Source: Desulfobacterales bacterium (GTDB lineage Bacteria; Desulfobacterota; Desulfobacteria; Desulfobacterales; JASJAZ01). From it: a DNA stretch of 64,000 nt. The notes below the pieces were generated by a model. That model did no database searches. It had not been told where the DNA came from and saw only the letters and a list, made by a program, of their open reading frames with translations. Below, in pieces: positions 19,152-28,858 of the stretch. Position numbers and translations under genes: made by a program. Each line of letters begins with the position of its first letter. The first letter of the stretch is position 1. Location of the stretch: positions 1 through 64,000 of the forward strand of contig JASJAZ010000072.1 in NCBI GenBank assembly GCA_030066785.1, read 5' to 3'.

Positions 19152-19508
19152 ATGTTTGAAGGCGTCAGCGCCGAACGGCGCAAAAATATTAGAGTTGATT
19201 TTAAAACCCGAATCGTTTTACAAGCGGGTGAATCGGAAATTCAACTTCAAGGTAATTCCAGAAATCTTAGTCTCAATGGGGTATTTATACAAGCGGTACC
19301 TCCGCTACCGATTAATTCTGATTGTACAGTAAAAATATTCCTAAGCGGAACCACGGAACCGACAGCGATTGAGGCCAAAGGTGCTATTGTGCGCCATGGC
19401 AATGATGGTTTTGCTATCACCTTCACCGAATTGGATATTGATAGTTATGCTCTCTTAAAAAATATTGTCGGATGCAATGTGACCCTTCCAGAGGAGATGA
19501 CAGACTAG
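19152..19508 (+). CDS. PilZ domain protein
   Basis: ERRKNIRVDF (RxxxR) and SRNLSLNGVFI (NxSxxG). Confidence 0.88.
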   Translation: MFEGVSAERRKNIRVDFKTRIVLQAGESEIQLQGNSRNLSLNGVFIQAVPPLPINSDCTVKIFLSGTTEPTAIEAKGAIVRHGNDGFAITFTELDIDSYALLKNIVGCNVTLPEEMTD

Positions 19509-19666
19509 ATTAACTTATTATTTAACCTTCGCATTGCTAAAGAGTGCTGATAGCTGTAGTAGTTTCAAAATTATTTGATTGATATCTAAGGGGCATAGAC
19601 GCTGCTGGGGATGTATAATCCATTTTTGCAAAATGTTTTTCAGCGCTTGATTAGGAGAATTATTGA

Positions 19667-20041
19667 ATGGATCTTTCTATAAAAGTGCTGGTTGTGGATG
19701 ATTTCGCTACTATGCGCAGAATTGTGAAAAATTTTTTGAAAGAGATAGGGTTCAAAAATATTATCGAAGCCGACGACGGTGCAGCCACCCTTGATGAACT
19801 TAAAAAACTAAAGTAGATCTTCATTGTTTCTGATTGGAACATGCCCAAAATGACTGGATTAGACCTCCTAAAGCAGGTTCGTGCGAGTGATGATTGGAAA
19901 GATATTCCCTTTTTAATGGTAGCTGTCGAATCTCAGAAACAAAACGTCATTGATGCTGTTCAGGCCGGCGTTTCAAATTATGTGGTTAAACCGTTTATGG
20001 CTGATCAGATTTCAGAAAAGTTGTAGAAGATATTTGAATAG
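19667..20041 (+). pseudogene. cheY: Chemotaxis response regulator CheY interrupted by two in-frame TAG codons
   Basis: One uninterrupted frame reads [67 protein letters not shown]...GVSNYVVKPFMADQISEKL*KIFE*; TAG at 19814-19816 and 20024-20026. Confidence 0.85.
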
Positions 20042-20106
20042 GTCCTTGGGTTGGGTTCAAGAATTAGTACTTCAAAACAACATCATCAGTTGATTCTAAG
20101 GTAATC

Positions 20107-21516
20107 ATGTCGAAAATACTTGTTGTCGATGAGGATTCAAAAGCTGTTGGATCTCTAATCAATCTGCTAAAATCTGAAGATGATTTTCAGGTCAGTGCCG
20201 TCTTAAGCCGAGATCAAGCTTTGAATCGTTTGGCAGATGAATTTTTTCACGTTGTCATAACAGATGACAATTCAAATGTGGATTTTGGCAAGAGCATTAT
20301 TGAGCAGGTTGTCGAACAGTATGCTCAAACCCAATGTATTATATATGCCAGCCAAGGTTCGATCACTGGAGCCGTGCAGGCAATGAAAAAAGGTGCCTGT
20401 GATTATCTTAACCACCCCTCAGACCCATCCATTATATTATCGACTGTGAAGGCCGCGGTGGCCAAAGCATCGCTCGACACGCCCAAACGACGCCGGACTG
20501 ATTCGGCACCGGGAGTGCGTTTTGGAGAATTAGTGGGCGAGAGTCCCAAAATTTTAAAAGTTTTTAACGCCATTGATAAGGTTGCTAAAACGGACAGTAC
20601 CGTACTGATTACCGGTGAGAGTGGCACCGGTAAAGAATTGATTGCCCGTGCTATTCATTACAACAGTGCACGTTGCAATAAACCGATGGTGGTTATTAAC
20701 TGTGGTGCTATACCCGGTGAACTACTCGAAAGCGAATTGTTCGGACATGAAAAAGGCGCTTTCACAGGGGCCCATCGAACCCGTGTGGGGCGATTTGAAA
20801 TGGCCGATACCGGCACCATATTTTTAGATGAAATTGGTGATATGAGTCCTGATCTGCAGGTTAAACTGCTAAGGGTCTTACAGGAACAAAGTTTTGAGCG
20901 TGTCGGCAGTACAAAAACCATTCGGGTTAATATTCGCGTCTTGGCAGCGACCAATAAAGATTTAATCAGTTCCATTAATGACGGAACTTTTCGCGAGGAT
21001 TTATATTACCGACTAAACGTTATCCCCGTAACGGTACCGCCTTTAAGGGAACGCAAATCCGACATCCCCCTTCTTGTTAATTTTTTTCTAAAAAGACTCG
21101 GAGGACGTCGACGGCAAGACCGTCGGCGGATGAAAACCCTGTCGGAAGATGCAGTAAAAATGTTGATGGAATATGATTGGCCCGGCAATATCCGCGAACT
21201 CGAGAATATGATCGAACGGCTCTCGGTTCTGGTCGAAGAGTCGGTTATTCAGGCCGATGATCTTCCCGAACGCATTCGGGGTAGAACCACCAAAATGCGT
21301 CCAACGGCTCTGGAATCACTCGAAGATGGCATTGATTTCAACGGTGCGGTTGAGCATTATCAAAAAAGCCTGATTCTAGAGGCGCTAAATCAGACTGATT
21401 GGGTCAAAGCAAAAGCGGCTGATCTCTTAAAGATGAATCGCACAACCTTGGTCGAAAAAATAAAAAAAATGAACCTCGAAGCCGTGCGAGTCTCCAACAA
21501 ACAAGATTCATTATAA
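20107..21516 (+). CDS. Sigma54-dependent transcriptional activator (REC-AAA+-Fis HTH), FlrC/FleQ-like
   Basis: [42 protein letters not shown], Fis-type C-term; receiver atypical (T and K positions replaced). Confidence 0.95.
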   Translation: MSKILVVDEDSKAVGSLINLLKSEDDFQVSAVLSRDQALNRLADEFFHVVITDDNSNVDFGKSIIEQVVEQYAQTQCIIYASQGSITGAVQAMKKGACDYLNHPSDPSIILSTVKAAVAKASLDTPKRRRTDSAPGVRFGELVGESPKILKVFNAIDKVAKTDSTVLITGESGTGKELIARAIHYNSARCNKPMVVINCGAIPGELLESELFGHEKGAFTGAHRTRVGRFEMADTGTIFLDEIGDMSPDLQVKLLRVLQEQSFERVGSTKTIRVNIRVLAATNKDLISSINDGTFREDLYYRLNVIPVTVPPLRERKSDIPLLVNFFLKRLGGRRRQDRRRMKTLSEDAVKMLMEYDWPGNIRELENMIERLSVLVEESVIQADDLPERIRGRTTKMRPTALESLEDGIDFNGAVEHYQKSLILEALNQTDWVKAKAADLLKMNRTTLVEKIKKMNLEAVRVSNKQDSL

Positions 21517-21765
21517 AAATTGGCGTGTTTTATGCGTCAATTTTTTGACTTTTTTTTACTTTGCCTTCCTTACGTAGATCCCCCATTTCATCAGGCCTAA
21601 CATTTCACGTTTCGCAATCAAGCTGTGACCTACATTTTCAACGCAGTTGATTATTCTTAACTATTTAAAAATCCAAACAAAATTCAAATGATTAACTGTC
21701 GCTTAAATGATTACCTGTTTTGACCTGATGGCGGGGGGGCTTGTTGCCTGACCTGTTGTCAGCAC

Positions 21766-21781
21766 TGGCACGCTGTTTGCT
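21766..21781 (+). promoter_or_regulatory. Sigma54 (-24/-12) promoter
   Basis: TGGCACGCTGTTTGCT, consensus TGGCACG-N4-TTGCW match with correct GG-N10-GC spacing; 82 nt before the TPR gene. Confidence 0.88.
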
Positions 21782-21862
21782 CTGTAAGCAGCCGGAAGGG
21801 AGCGTGATGAAGATTAGAAATATAATTAAGTTTCACGATCTATTAGACCCGAATATAAAAAT

Positions 21863-24400
21863 ATGAACGGCATTCGAACTATCGACATAGTCCCTCAAAT
21901 TGCGCAACATCAAAAGTCGAAACTTGTTTGTTACCAATCAGGACGGCGTGGCAGTAATCGTTGGTCTTGGCGTATCCATTTGATGACGTTGCTGGTCCTA
22001 ACAGTAGTATTGATTCCGTCATTACAGGCAAAGAATTTAAATATTGTCAAGCGGGTTACACTCGACCAAAGCGCTGGCATCATTCAAGTCTACTTATCAC
22101 ACAAACCAACGGCCAAAACGATCCAACTTGACCGCAATGAATTTATCATTGCCTTTAAAGACTGTCGGTTGGCCAATCCGATGGCGGCTGCATCGCAATT
22201 ACCGCCGACTGTGTCCAAACTTGAGATTCTACAGCTACCCCGTAATGTAGTCGGCTTGCTTTTAACCACACACAATAAAGGTTCCCTATCGAAGGCCTCA
22301 TGGGATGATGTAAAACGGCGTTTGTTAATCGGTGTCGATGCCCCTGCCCAACTAGCCCATACACCAGATTCGTTGGTTGCCGCGACACCGATATCATCGC
22401 TGGATGTGAAGAAGCTTAGAGGGCGAATTTCCACCTTATTAGGCCAGCCTAATTTTACAGAATTGCCAAAGCCGCTAGATGCCTTCGATCGGTTTTTGGA
22501 TAGTGTGCAAAATACTACTTGCAGTCGCGCTCCCAAATTGAAAAAGGCCATTGTTTTAAATCAGAAGGAACAGTGGAAAGCAGCATATCAATTAACGGAC
22601 CGTTTTATCAGTAAAAAAGCATCTGATCCATGCTTGGAAGCAGCTGCATTTTTAAAAGCCTTTAGCGCATTTAAAATGCATGGTGACCATGATGTCGAAA
22701 GTGGCTTACTGCAAACCATTGATATGTTTAAGACCGCATTGAGTTATTATCCGCAGTCAGTCTATACGCCACATGCATCCGTCGTTTTAGGCAAGATGTC
22801 AAAACAACTTAACAACATTGCCGAAGCCCGCGGTTATTTCAAAGTAGTATTAACGCGCTACCCAAAGTATGAAGGGTTGCCGGAAGTAATGGTTGAGCTT
22901 GGTAAAACTTATCTGGCCCGCAATAAGTATAAACAGGCAATTACGCTATTTGAGCGCTTGTTAAGGGATTTCCCCAACAGCGATTATGCTGCCGAAGCAA
23001 AGATACTCTTGGGGCAGGCCCTTTATCAAACAAATCGGTTTGCGGAAGCATTGCAAATATATGAAAAACTGCTGGAAACGGATCCGGAAAGGATATTAGT
23101 AGCACCCGAATTATTGATAGCGATGGGCAATATTTACTACCAAAGTCAAGACTATACCTCAGCCCGCGAACTGCTGTCATTTGCTTATAATTATTTTCCG
23201 GATCTGGAAGATCGTCACCTCGTTTTAACCCGCTTGGGAGATATTCATGGACATCTCAACCAATCGGAGAAAGCCATTTCAATTTATAAACTGATGATAG
23301 AAAAATATCCGGGTACAGACGGTTTTATCATCAGCTCAATGCGATTAGCGGACTATGCAGATAAACCCTCTGAGAAAGAAGCGATGTACCAGATGATTCT
23401 TTCTGACCATCCCGAGCATTCCATGGCAGATCTAGCCATGGTTAAATTGGCACGGATATGGAACCAATCCGGTCAATATGCCAAGACGATTGAGGCCGTG
23501 CGTAAGTATTTCAGCAAGAGGCGCGGACAACTCCGGGAGGAAGCCATATTCGAATTGCAAAAATCATATCTCGCACTCTTTACGCGTTGGCAGTCTGAAG
23601 GGCTTTTTGATAAAATTCTGATGCGGTATGAAAAGGATAAATCGCTTTTAAAGCGCTTTGATAAACCTGAGCTTTTTATCATTATCGGCGATGCGTATCT
23701 AAAAGGACATTTATACTATCGCGCCGCCCAAACTTTGCAAAAAGCGCAAGAAACCATGGCGGACCAGGCCCAGCCACCGGATTTTGGGTTTAAATTGGGT
23801 GTTGCTTGGCAGGAAGCCGGTCAAAATGATTTAGCATTTGAAGCCCTGAGTCAATACATTGAAAAATACCCCAATGGCAAGCACCTCAAAGAGGCGCATT
23901 ACCGTATTGGGCGTATATATTTGAGTAGATCGGAATATCAAAAAGCAGCACGTCATTTCAGCGCGAAATCATCGTCCCAATCAAAATCATCTCTGGATGC
24001 GATTTGCCTGATTGGGTTGGCAGAGAGCTACATCGGCCTGAAACGTTTGCCGGATGCTAAGCATAATCTCAATCGAGCGATCAAGCTACTAGCGCAGCAG
24101 CCCCACCGCCAGCAGACAGAAATGGGTTATGCTTACCGTTTACTCGGTGATGTTTGTTCCCAACTTGAATTGCATGACAAAGCTGCCCAAGCTTATGCGA
24201 GTGTGTTGAAATTTGGAAACGATGATATCAATGCGGATATCAAACTATTGCTGGCCGATGCCTATCGCAATGCCCAAGCGTTTGATGAGGCCGAACAAAC
24301 TTATGCTGAAATTATTGCAATGGAAGTCCCTTTCTGGACCAACCTGGCCCGCGAAAAACTACGTGAAATGAAAATTAAAGCCAATTTAAATCAGATTTAA
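21863..24400 (+). CDS. Large exported TPR-repeat protein
   Basis: N-terminal hydrophobic segment (WRIHLMTLLVLTVVLIPSLQAKN); many TPR-like units (KQAITLFERLLRDFPNSDYAAEAKILLGQALYQTNRFAEALQIYEKLLE). Confidence 0.88.
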   Translation: MNGIRTIDIVPQIAQHQKSKLVCYQSGRRGSNRWSWRIHLMTLLVLTVVLIPSLQAKNLNIVKRVTLDQSAGIIQVYLSHKPTAKTIQLDRNEFIIAFKDCRLANPMAAASQLPPTVSKLEILQLPRNVVGLLLTTHNKGSLSKASWDDVKRRLLIGVDAPAQLAHTPDSLVAATPISSLDVKKLRGRISTLLGQPNFTELPKPLDAFDRFLDSVQNTTCSRAPKLKKAIVLNQKEQWKAAYQLTDRFISKKASDPCLEAAAFLKAFSAFKMHGDHDVESGLLQTIDMFKTALSYYPQSVYTPHASVVLGKMSKQLNNIAEARGYFKVVLTRYPKYEGLPEVMVELGKTYLARNKYKQAITLFERLLRDFPNSDYAAEAKILLGQALYQTNRFAEALQIYEKLLETDPERILVAPELLIAMGNIYYQSQDYTSARELLSFAYNYFPDLEDRHLVLTRLGDIHGHLNQSEKAISIYKLMIEKYPGTDGFIISSMRLADYADKPSEKEAMYQMILSDHPEHSMADLAMVKLARIWNQSGQYAKTIEAVRKYFSKRRGQLREEAIFELQKSYLALFTRWQSEGLFDKILMRYEKDKSLLKRFDKPELFIIIGDAYLKGHLYYRAAQTLQKAQETMADQAQPPDFGFKLGVAWQEAGQNDLAFEALSQYIEKYPNGKHLKEAHYRIGRIYLSRSEYQKAARHFSAKSSSQSKSSLDAICLIGLAESYIGLKRLPDAKHNLNRAIKLLAQQPHRQQTEMGYAYRLLGDVCSQLELHDKAAQAYASVLKFGNDDINADIKLLLADAYRNAQAFDEAEQTYAEIIAMEVPFWTNLAREKLREMKIKANLNQI

Positions 24401-24432
24401 TTATATTTGAGACGATTGTTAACGAAGGCGAA

Positions 24433-25809
24433 ATGGCGCTTGATCACCAAATTTTGATTGTTGAAGTCGATCCCAAAGAAAGGGTTGCACTGCGCAAGCT
24501 TGTGGAAGAGCGTGGTTATCATGCCACCACCGCGCGTGATGGAAACGATGCGCAAAAAAAACTTTTAAATGATGAATTCCCCTTAGTCATTGCCAACTAC
24601 GTTATTCCAGGCTTCAGTAGCCGGAAATTTTTGGACTGTGTCAAGTCTCACAATGAACAAACCGAAGTGATCTTTATATCCGATCATGTATCCGTTGAAA
24701 GTGCTGTAGAAGCAATGCGATTCGGTGCCATGGATTTTATATGCCGCCCGATCGATACAGACCAGTTAATTGAACTGGTTAAAAAATCGTTCACCCGCAA
24801 CGGTAAATCTGTCGGGCACGGGCCCAATTCCGTCTCCGCGACCAAAATTGTTGCCCAAGACCAATCCATGCGGCGCTTGATGGATCTTGCCAAACAGATT
24901 GCGGACAGTCGCGCATCGGTTTTAATCGAAGGCGAAAGTGGCACTGGTAAAGAACTGTTTGCGCGCTACCTCCACGAGCACAGCCAACGGTGCCAGAGTC
25001 CTTTTATTGCTGTTAACTGCGGCGCGCTGCCTGAAACACTTCTTGAAAGTGAATTGTTTGGCCACGAAAAAGGTGCGTTTACCGGTGCCATTTCCCAAAA
25101 GCCGGGTAAATTTGAGTTGGCTGATAGGGGCACACTTTTGTTGGATGAAATCACAGAAATGCAATTTCACCTGCAGGCCAAATTGCTGCGGGTTCTTCAG
25201 GAAAAAGAAATTGATCGCGTAGGGGGCAGACATCCGGTGTCGGTAGATGTCCGCATCATCGCCACCACCAATCGCAACATTAGAAAAGCGATTGAAAAAG
25301 GTGAATTTCGATCGGATCTTTTTTATCGGTTAAATGTCATTCCGTTCAAGATTCCACCATTGCGTGATCGCCATGAAGATATCCCGGTTTTGGCACAATA
25401 TTTTGTTGAAAAGTACAATCAAATTGACGGAAGAAATGTCAAAAGTTTGGCGACCTCAGCCTTAAATCAGCTTTTGCAGCATCCATTCCCAGGCAATGTG
25501 CGCGAACTGGAAAACATTATCGAGCGCGCCGTTTTGCTGTGCAACGGCGAAACGATTCAACCGGAAGATTTGTTCATTGGCCATACGTTGCTGGAAACGC
25601 CGTCAGATATTTCACAAGATTTTGAATTTGAACAAAATTTAATGTCTTTTCCACTGAAAGAGGTTGAAAAGAAACTTATTTTTCACACCTTAGATAAGAC
25701 CAATGGCAACCGCACCCATGCCGCCAAAATGTTAGGCATCAGTGTCAGAACACTGCGCAACAAGCTGAATGAATACAAAGAAAAAATGGATGCGCTTGAA
25801 CCCGGCTAA
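24433..25809 (+). CDS. Sigma54-dependent transcriptional activator with phosphorylation-dead receiver domain
   Basis: [50 protein letters not shown]; receiver reads VIANYVIPG with Asn at the phospho-Asp position. Confidence 0.95.
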   Translation: MALDHQILIVEVDPKERVALRKLVEERGYHATTARDGNDAQKKLLNDEFPLVIANYVIPGFSSRKFLDCVKSHNEQTEVIFISDHVSVESAVEAMRFGAMDFICRPIDTDQLIELVKKSFTRNGKSVGHGPNSVSATKIVAQDQSMRRLMDLAKQIADSRASVLIEGESGTGKELFARYLHEHSQRCQSPFIAVNCGALPETLLESELFGHEKGAFTGAISQKPGKFELADRGTLLLDEITEMQFHLQAKLLRVLQEKEIDRVGGRHPVSVDVRIIATTNRNIRKAIEKGEFRSDLFYRLNVIPFKIPPLRDRHEDIPVLAQYFVEKYNQIDGRNVKSLATSALNQLLQHPFPGNVRELENIIERAVLLCNGETIQPEDLFIGHTLLETPSDISQDFEFEQNLMSFPLKEVEKKLIFHTLDKTNGNRTHAAKMLGISVRTLRNKLNEYKEKMDALEPG

Positions 25810-25928
25810 CCTTTCGATTTCCGGTCATAAAAAAAATTTTTCTACCTTTGTTGCCTTTATCATTGCGACATAAGTTTTAGAGTATGCACAATCGCAGTCT
25901 AGCGTTCATAGCGTTTTTTGGCATGGTT

Positions 25929-25944
25929 AGGCACATTATTTGCT
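25929..25944 (+). promoter_or_regulatory. Sigma54 promoter upstream of flgB
   Basis: aGGCACattatTTGCT, GG-N10-GC spacing, 61 nt before flgB. Confidence 0.75.
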
Positions 25945-26004
25945 AACTACTTTGGGTTAAATGTTGAAGGATAAATTTCATAGCATTGTATCGAAAGGAC
26001 TATT

Positions 26005-26403
26005 ATGGCCGACTCCTTAGTAACCGATTCAACACTCAATGCGCTTGAAAAGGCTTTGGATATCTCCACGCAAAGACATACTCTTATTACCAACAACATC
26101 GCCAATGTTGATACCATTGGTTACAAACCCAAAGATCTTGATTTTAAAAAAACTTTGCGCAAAGCGCTTAATAGCAATTCGATCAATTTGCATCAAACCC
26201 ATCCGCAACACATCCAAGTTGGTTCCGGTGCGACCGGGCAACGCCAAGACGCGGGCACTGTCAAAGAACTGCAGCGGCGTCCGGATGTCGATAAGGAAAT
26301 GGCCCATTTGATTGAAAACAACATAAAATTTCGGACAAGCGTTGAAATGCTGCTACGCAAAATGAACATGATTCGGCATGCGATTGCGGAAGGAGGACGC
26401 TAA
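26005..26403 (+). CDS. flgB: Flagellar basal-body rod protein FlgB
   Basis: TLNALEKALDISTQRHTLITNNIANVDTIGYKPKDLDF; position before flgC/fliE. Confidence 0.95.
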   Translation: MADSLVTDSTLNALEKALDISTQRHTLITNNIANVDTIGYKPKDLDFKKTLRKALNSNSINLHQTHPQHIQVGSGATGQRQDAGTVKELQRRPDVDKEMAHLIENNIKFRTSVEMLLRKMNMIRHAIAEGGR

Positions 26404-26837
26404 TGGATTTACTCCAGGCAATGCAAGTCAGCGCCACCGGACTGAGCGCGCATAGATCCAAAATAAATGTAATCGCTGAAAACTTGGCCAACGCTGAGAG
26501 CACCCGTACCCAGGATGATGAACCGTATCGGCGCAAAATGGTAGTATTTAGTGAAAAAAGGCTAAACGATTTTAGAAGCGTTTATGGGCGTCTGAAATCG
26601 AACCCTTCAGGCGTTCAAGTGACAGATGTCGTTCGGTCTCAAAAAGAATTTCGGCTGGTGCACAATCCCGATCATCCCGATGCCGATCCCGAAACCGGAT
26701 TTGTGTCAATGCCCAATGTAGACCTTTTGACTGAAATCGCGGACATGATGATTGCACGCCGATCTTTTGAAGCCAATGTAACAGCCCTGTCCAATACCCG
26801 CAGCATGATATTGAAGGCTTTGGAAATCGGAAAATAA
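26403..26837 (+). CDS. flgC: Flagellar basal-body rod protein FlgC
   Basis: MQVSATGLSAHRSKINVIAENLANAESTRT, NVDLLTEIADMMIARRSFEANV. Confidence 0.96.
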   Translation: MDLLQAMQVSATGLSAHRSKINVIAENLANAESTRTQDDEPYRRKMVVFSEKRLNDFRSVYGRLKSNPSGVQVTDVVRSQKEFRLVHNPDHPDADPETGFVSMPNVDLLTEIADMMIARRSFEANVTALSNTRSMILKALEIGK

Positions 26838-26866
26838 TGTTAGCACGTCGATGAGAGGAAAATGCT

Positions 26867-27157
26867 TTGGATAAGATCAGTATCAACCCCAATTCAATTG
26901 TCAACAATCGTTATCTAAAACCGGATTCTGAATTAAAACCCAAGGGTTTTGGGGCTACACTTAAACAGGCTGTGTCAAGGGTCAATCAAGCGCAGCTAAC
27001 CGCCGATTCAGCCGCAAAGCAAGCTGTGCAGGGTGAACTTGGCATTCACGAGGGTATGGTTGCACTGAGTAAGGCTGAAATTTCATTAAGGCTGTTGATA
27101 CAGGTCAGAAATAAAGCCATGGAAGCGTACAACCATATCATGCGAATGCAATTCTAA
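26867..27157 (+). CDS. fliE: Flagellar hook-basal body complex protein FliE
   Basis: MVALSKAEISLRLLIQVRNKAMEAYNHIMRMQF; TTG start. Confidence 0.94.
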   Translation: MDKISINPNSIVNNRYLKPDSELKPKGFGATLKQAVSRVNQAQLTADSAAKQAVQGELGIHEGMVALSKAEISLRLLIQVRNKAMEAYNHIMRMQF

Positions 27158-27272
27158 TCCATTTGACTTGATCAGTCGGTTGGGCGGAGGCAGCCAATTA
27201 AGATCAGCAGGCTAACGTGAAAATCACATTTTTTTTACTAACCGGTTAAGTTTTGGAATGCAATAAAGAACT

Positions 27273-28856
27273 ATGAATCCAGTTGTCGAACAAACGAGCA
27301 GTATTTTGAAATCAATGCCGCTTTCACGCAAAATTGCGATGGTGGCCGTACTCGGGTTGGTGGTCACAGGTTTTGCCCTCATGTTTTTCTGGGCCAACAC
27401 GATCGACTATCAGCCGTTATACACCAATCTTTCACCTGAGGATGCGTCTGAAATCATCGCCAAACTAAAAGAGCAACGCGTTGCCTATCAATTAGGTGGT
27501 GGCGGCACCATGATCCTGGTTCCTGCAGAAAAAGTGTATGACGTGCGTCTAAGCATGGCGGGGGCTGGCCTTCCAAGCGGCGGTGCCGTCGGCTACGAAC
27601 TATTTGATGAGACCGATTTCGGTACCACCGAGTTTGTCCAAAAATTAAACTACAAGCGGGCATTGCAAGGCGAGTTGGCGCGAACCATTAAACAGTTTCG
27701 TGAAATCGTCGATGCCAAAGTCCTGGTCGTAATGCCGAAAAATTCCATATTCATCCAAGAGACCAAACCTCCTTCCGCATCAGTCTTATTAAAACTTCGA
27801 TCAAGCATGGGCCAAGAAAAAGTTGATGCGATTGTTCACTTAGTGGCCAGTGCCATTGAAGATCTTTCACCGGAGCGGGTGACGGTGGTGGATACCAACG
27901 GCAAAGTATTGTCGCGAGGAAATCCGGAGGAAAAAGTTGGTTCATTGGCCAGCAGTCAATTCGATTATAAATCTGCATATGAAAAGAACTTAGCTGCTCG
28001 TATCCAAACGATGCTGGAACAAATAGTGGGTGAAGGCAAGGCGATTGTTCGCGTGAGTGCCGATATGAGCTTTGACCAAGTTAACATCAATGAAGAATTA
28101 TATGACCCTGATAGCCAAGTTATTCGAAGTAAACAAAGCATTGTAGAGTCAGCAGACCAGCGGGCTGGTTCATCCGGCAGTGTTTCCAGCGTCAATCCCG
28201 TGGGTGCTGCTGCTAGTACAACCGCACCTCAGAACCGTTCCGATCGCAGTCAACGCCAGGATGAAACGGTTAATTATGAAATCAACCGGACTATTCGGCA
28301 AGTTGTCAAACCAGTGGGGACCGTCCAGCGTCTCTCGGTCGCAACGGTTTTGGACGGCTCCTACGTTTTTGAAACCGATGCTAATGGCAATCAGGTTCGT
28401 AAATATGTGGCCCGCACTAAAGAAGAGTTAGCACATTTTAAAACAATCGTTCAAAATGCCATGGGCTACAGTTCTGACCGCGAGGATCAGGTATCGGTGG
28501 AATCGTTTCCCTTTGCCTACATGGATGAGATGACCATGGAAAAATCGCCGGCATTCGATTGGGTGCCGCTGGTCAAACAGTATGGCCGCACCATATTAAA
28601 CGTTTTTCTGATTCTGCTGGTGTTCCTATTCGTGGTGCGACCGATGATAAAAACGGTTAAAGAGGTTAAAAGCACGGTGGTTCAATCACTCCCGGCGGGA
28701 GCGGGCCGACCGGATGAATTGCCGGAGCCACCAGCCGCGGCGGGATTACCTGAATTGGCAGATCAAGATCCCCGTCAAAAAGCGGAAAATTTGGCTAAAC
28801 AGAATGTTGATAAAACATCTAATCTTATTCGCGGCTGGATCGGAGAAGCAAGCTAG
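27273..28856 (+). CDS. fliF: Flagellar M-ring protein FliF
   Basis: DYQPLYTNLSPEDASEI, GYELFDETDFGTTEFVQKLNYKRALQGELARTI. Confidence 0.97.
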   Translation: MNPVVEQTSSILKSMPLSRKIAMVAVLGLVVTGFALMFFWANTIDYQPLYTNLSPEDASEIIAKLKEQRVAYQLGGGGTMILVPAEKVYDVRLSMAGAGLPSGGAVGYELFDETDFGTTEFVQKLNYKRALQGELARTIKQFREIVDAKVLVVMPKNSIFIQETKPPSASVLLKLRSSMGQEKVDAIVHLVASAIEDLSPERVTVVDTNGKVLSRGNPEEKVGSLASSQFDYKSAYEKNLAARIQTMLEQIVGEGKAIVRVSADMSFDQVNINEELYDPDSQVIRSKQSIVESADQRAGSSGSVSSVNPVGAAASTTAPQNRSDRSQRQDETVNYEINRTIRQVVKPVGTVQRLSVATVLDGSYVFETDANGNQVRKYVARTKEELAHFKTIVQNAMGYSSDREDQVSVESFPFAYMDEMTMEKSPAFDWVPLVKQYGRTILNVFLILLVFLFVVRPMIKTVKEVKSTVVQSLPAGAGRPDELPEPPAAAGLPELADQDPRQKAENLAKQNVDKTSNLIRGWIGEAS

Positions 28857-28858
28857 CA

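Noticed and set aside
19667-20041. Genome-wide UAG reassignment (pyrrolysine code) as the primary explanation for the broken cheY
   Set aside because: TAG is used as the ordinary stop of many intact genes here (for example fliF, fliI, flgD, flgE, motA, fliL, flgF, flgN), so pseudogene or local readthrough is more likely; kept only as an alternative.
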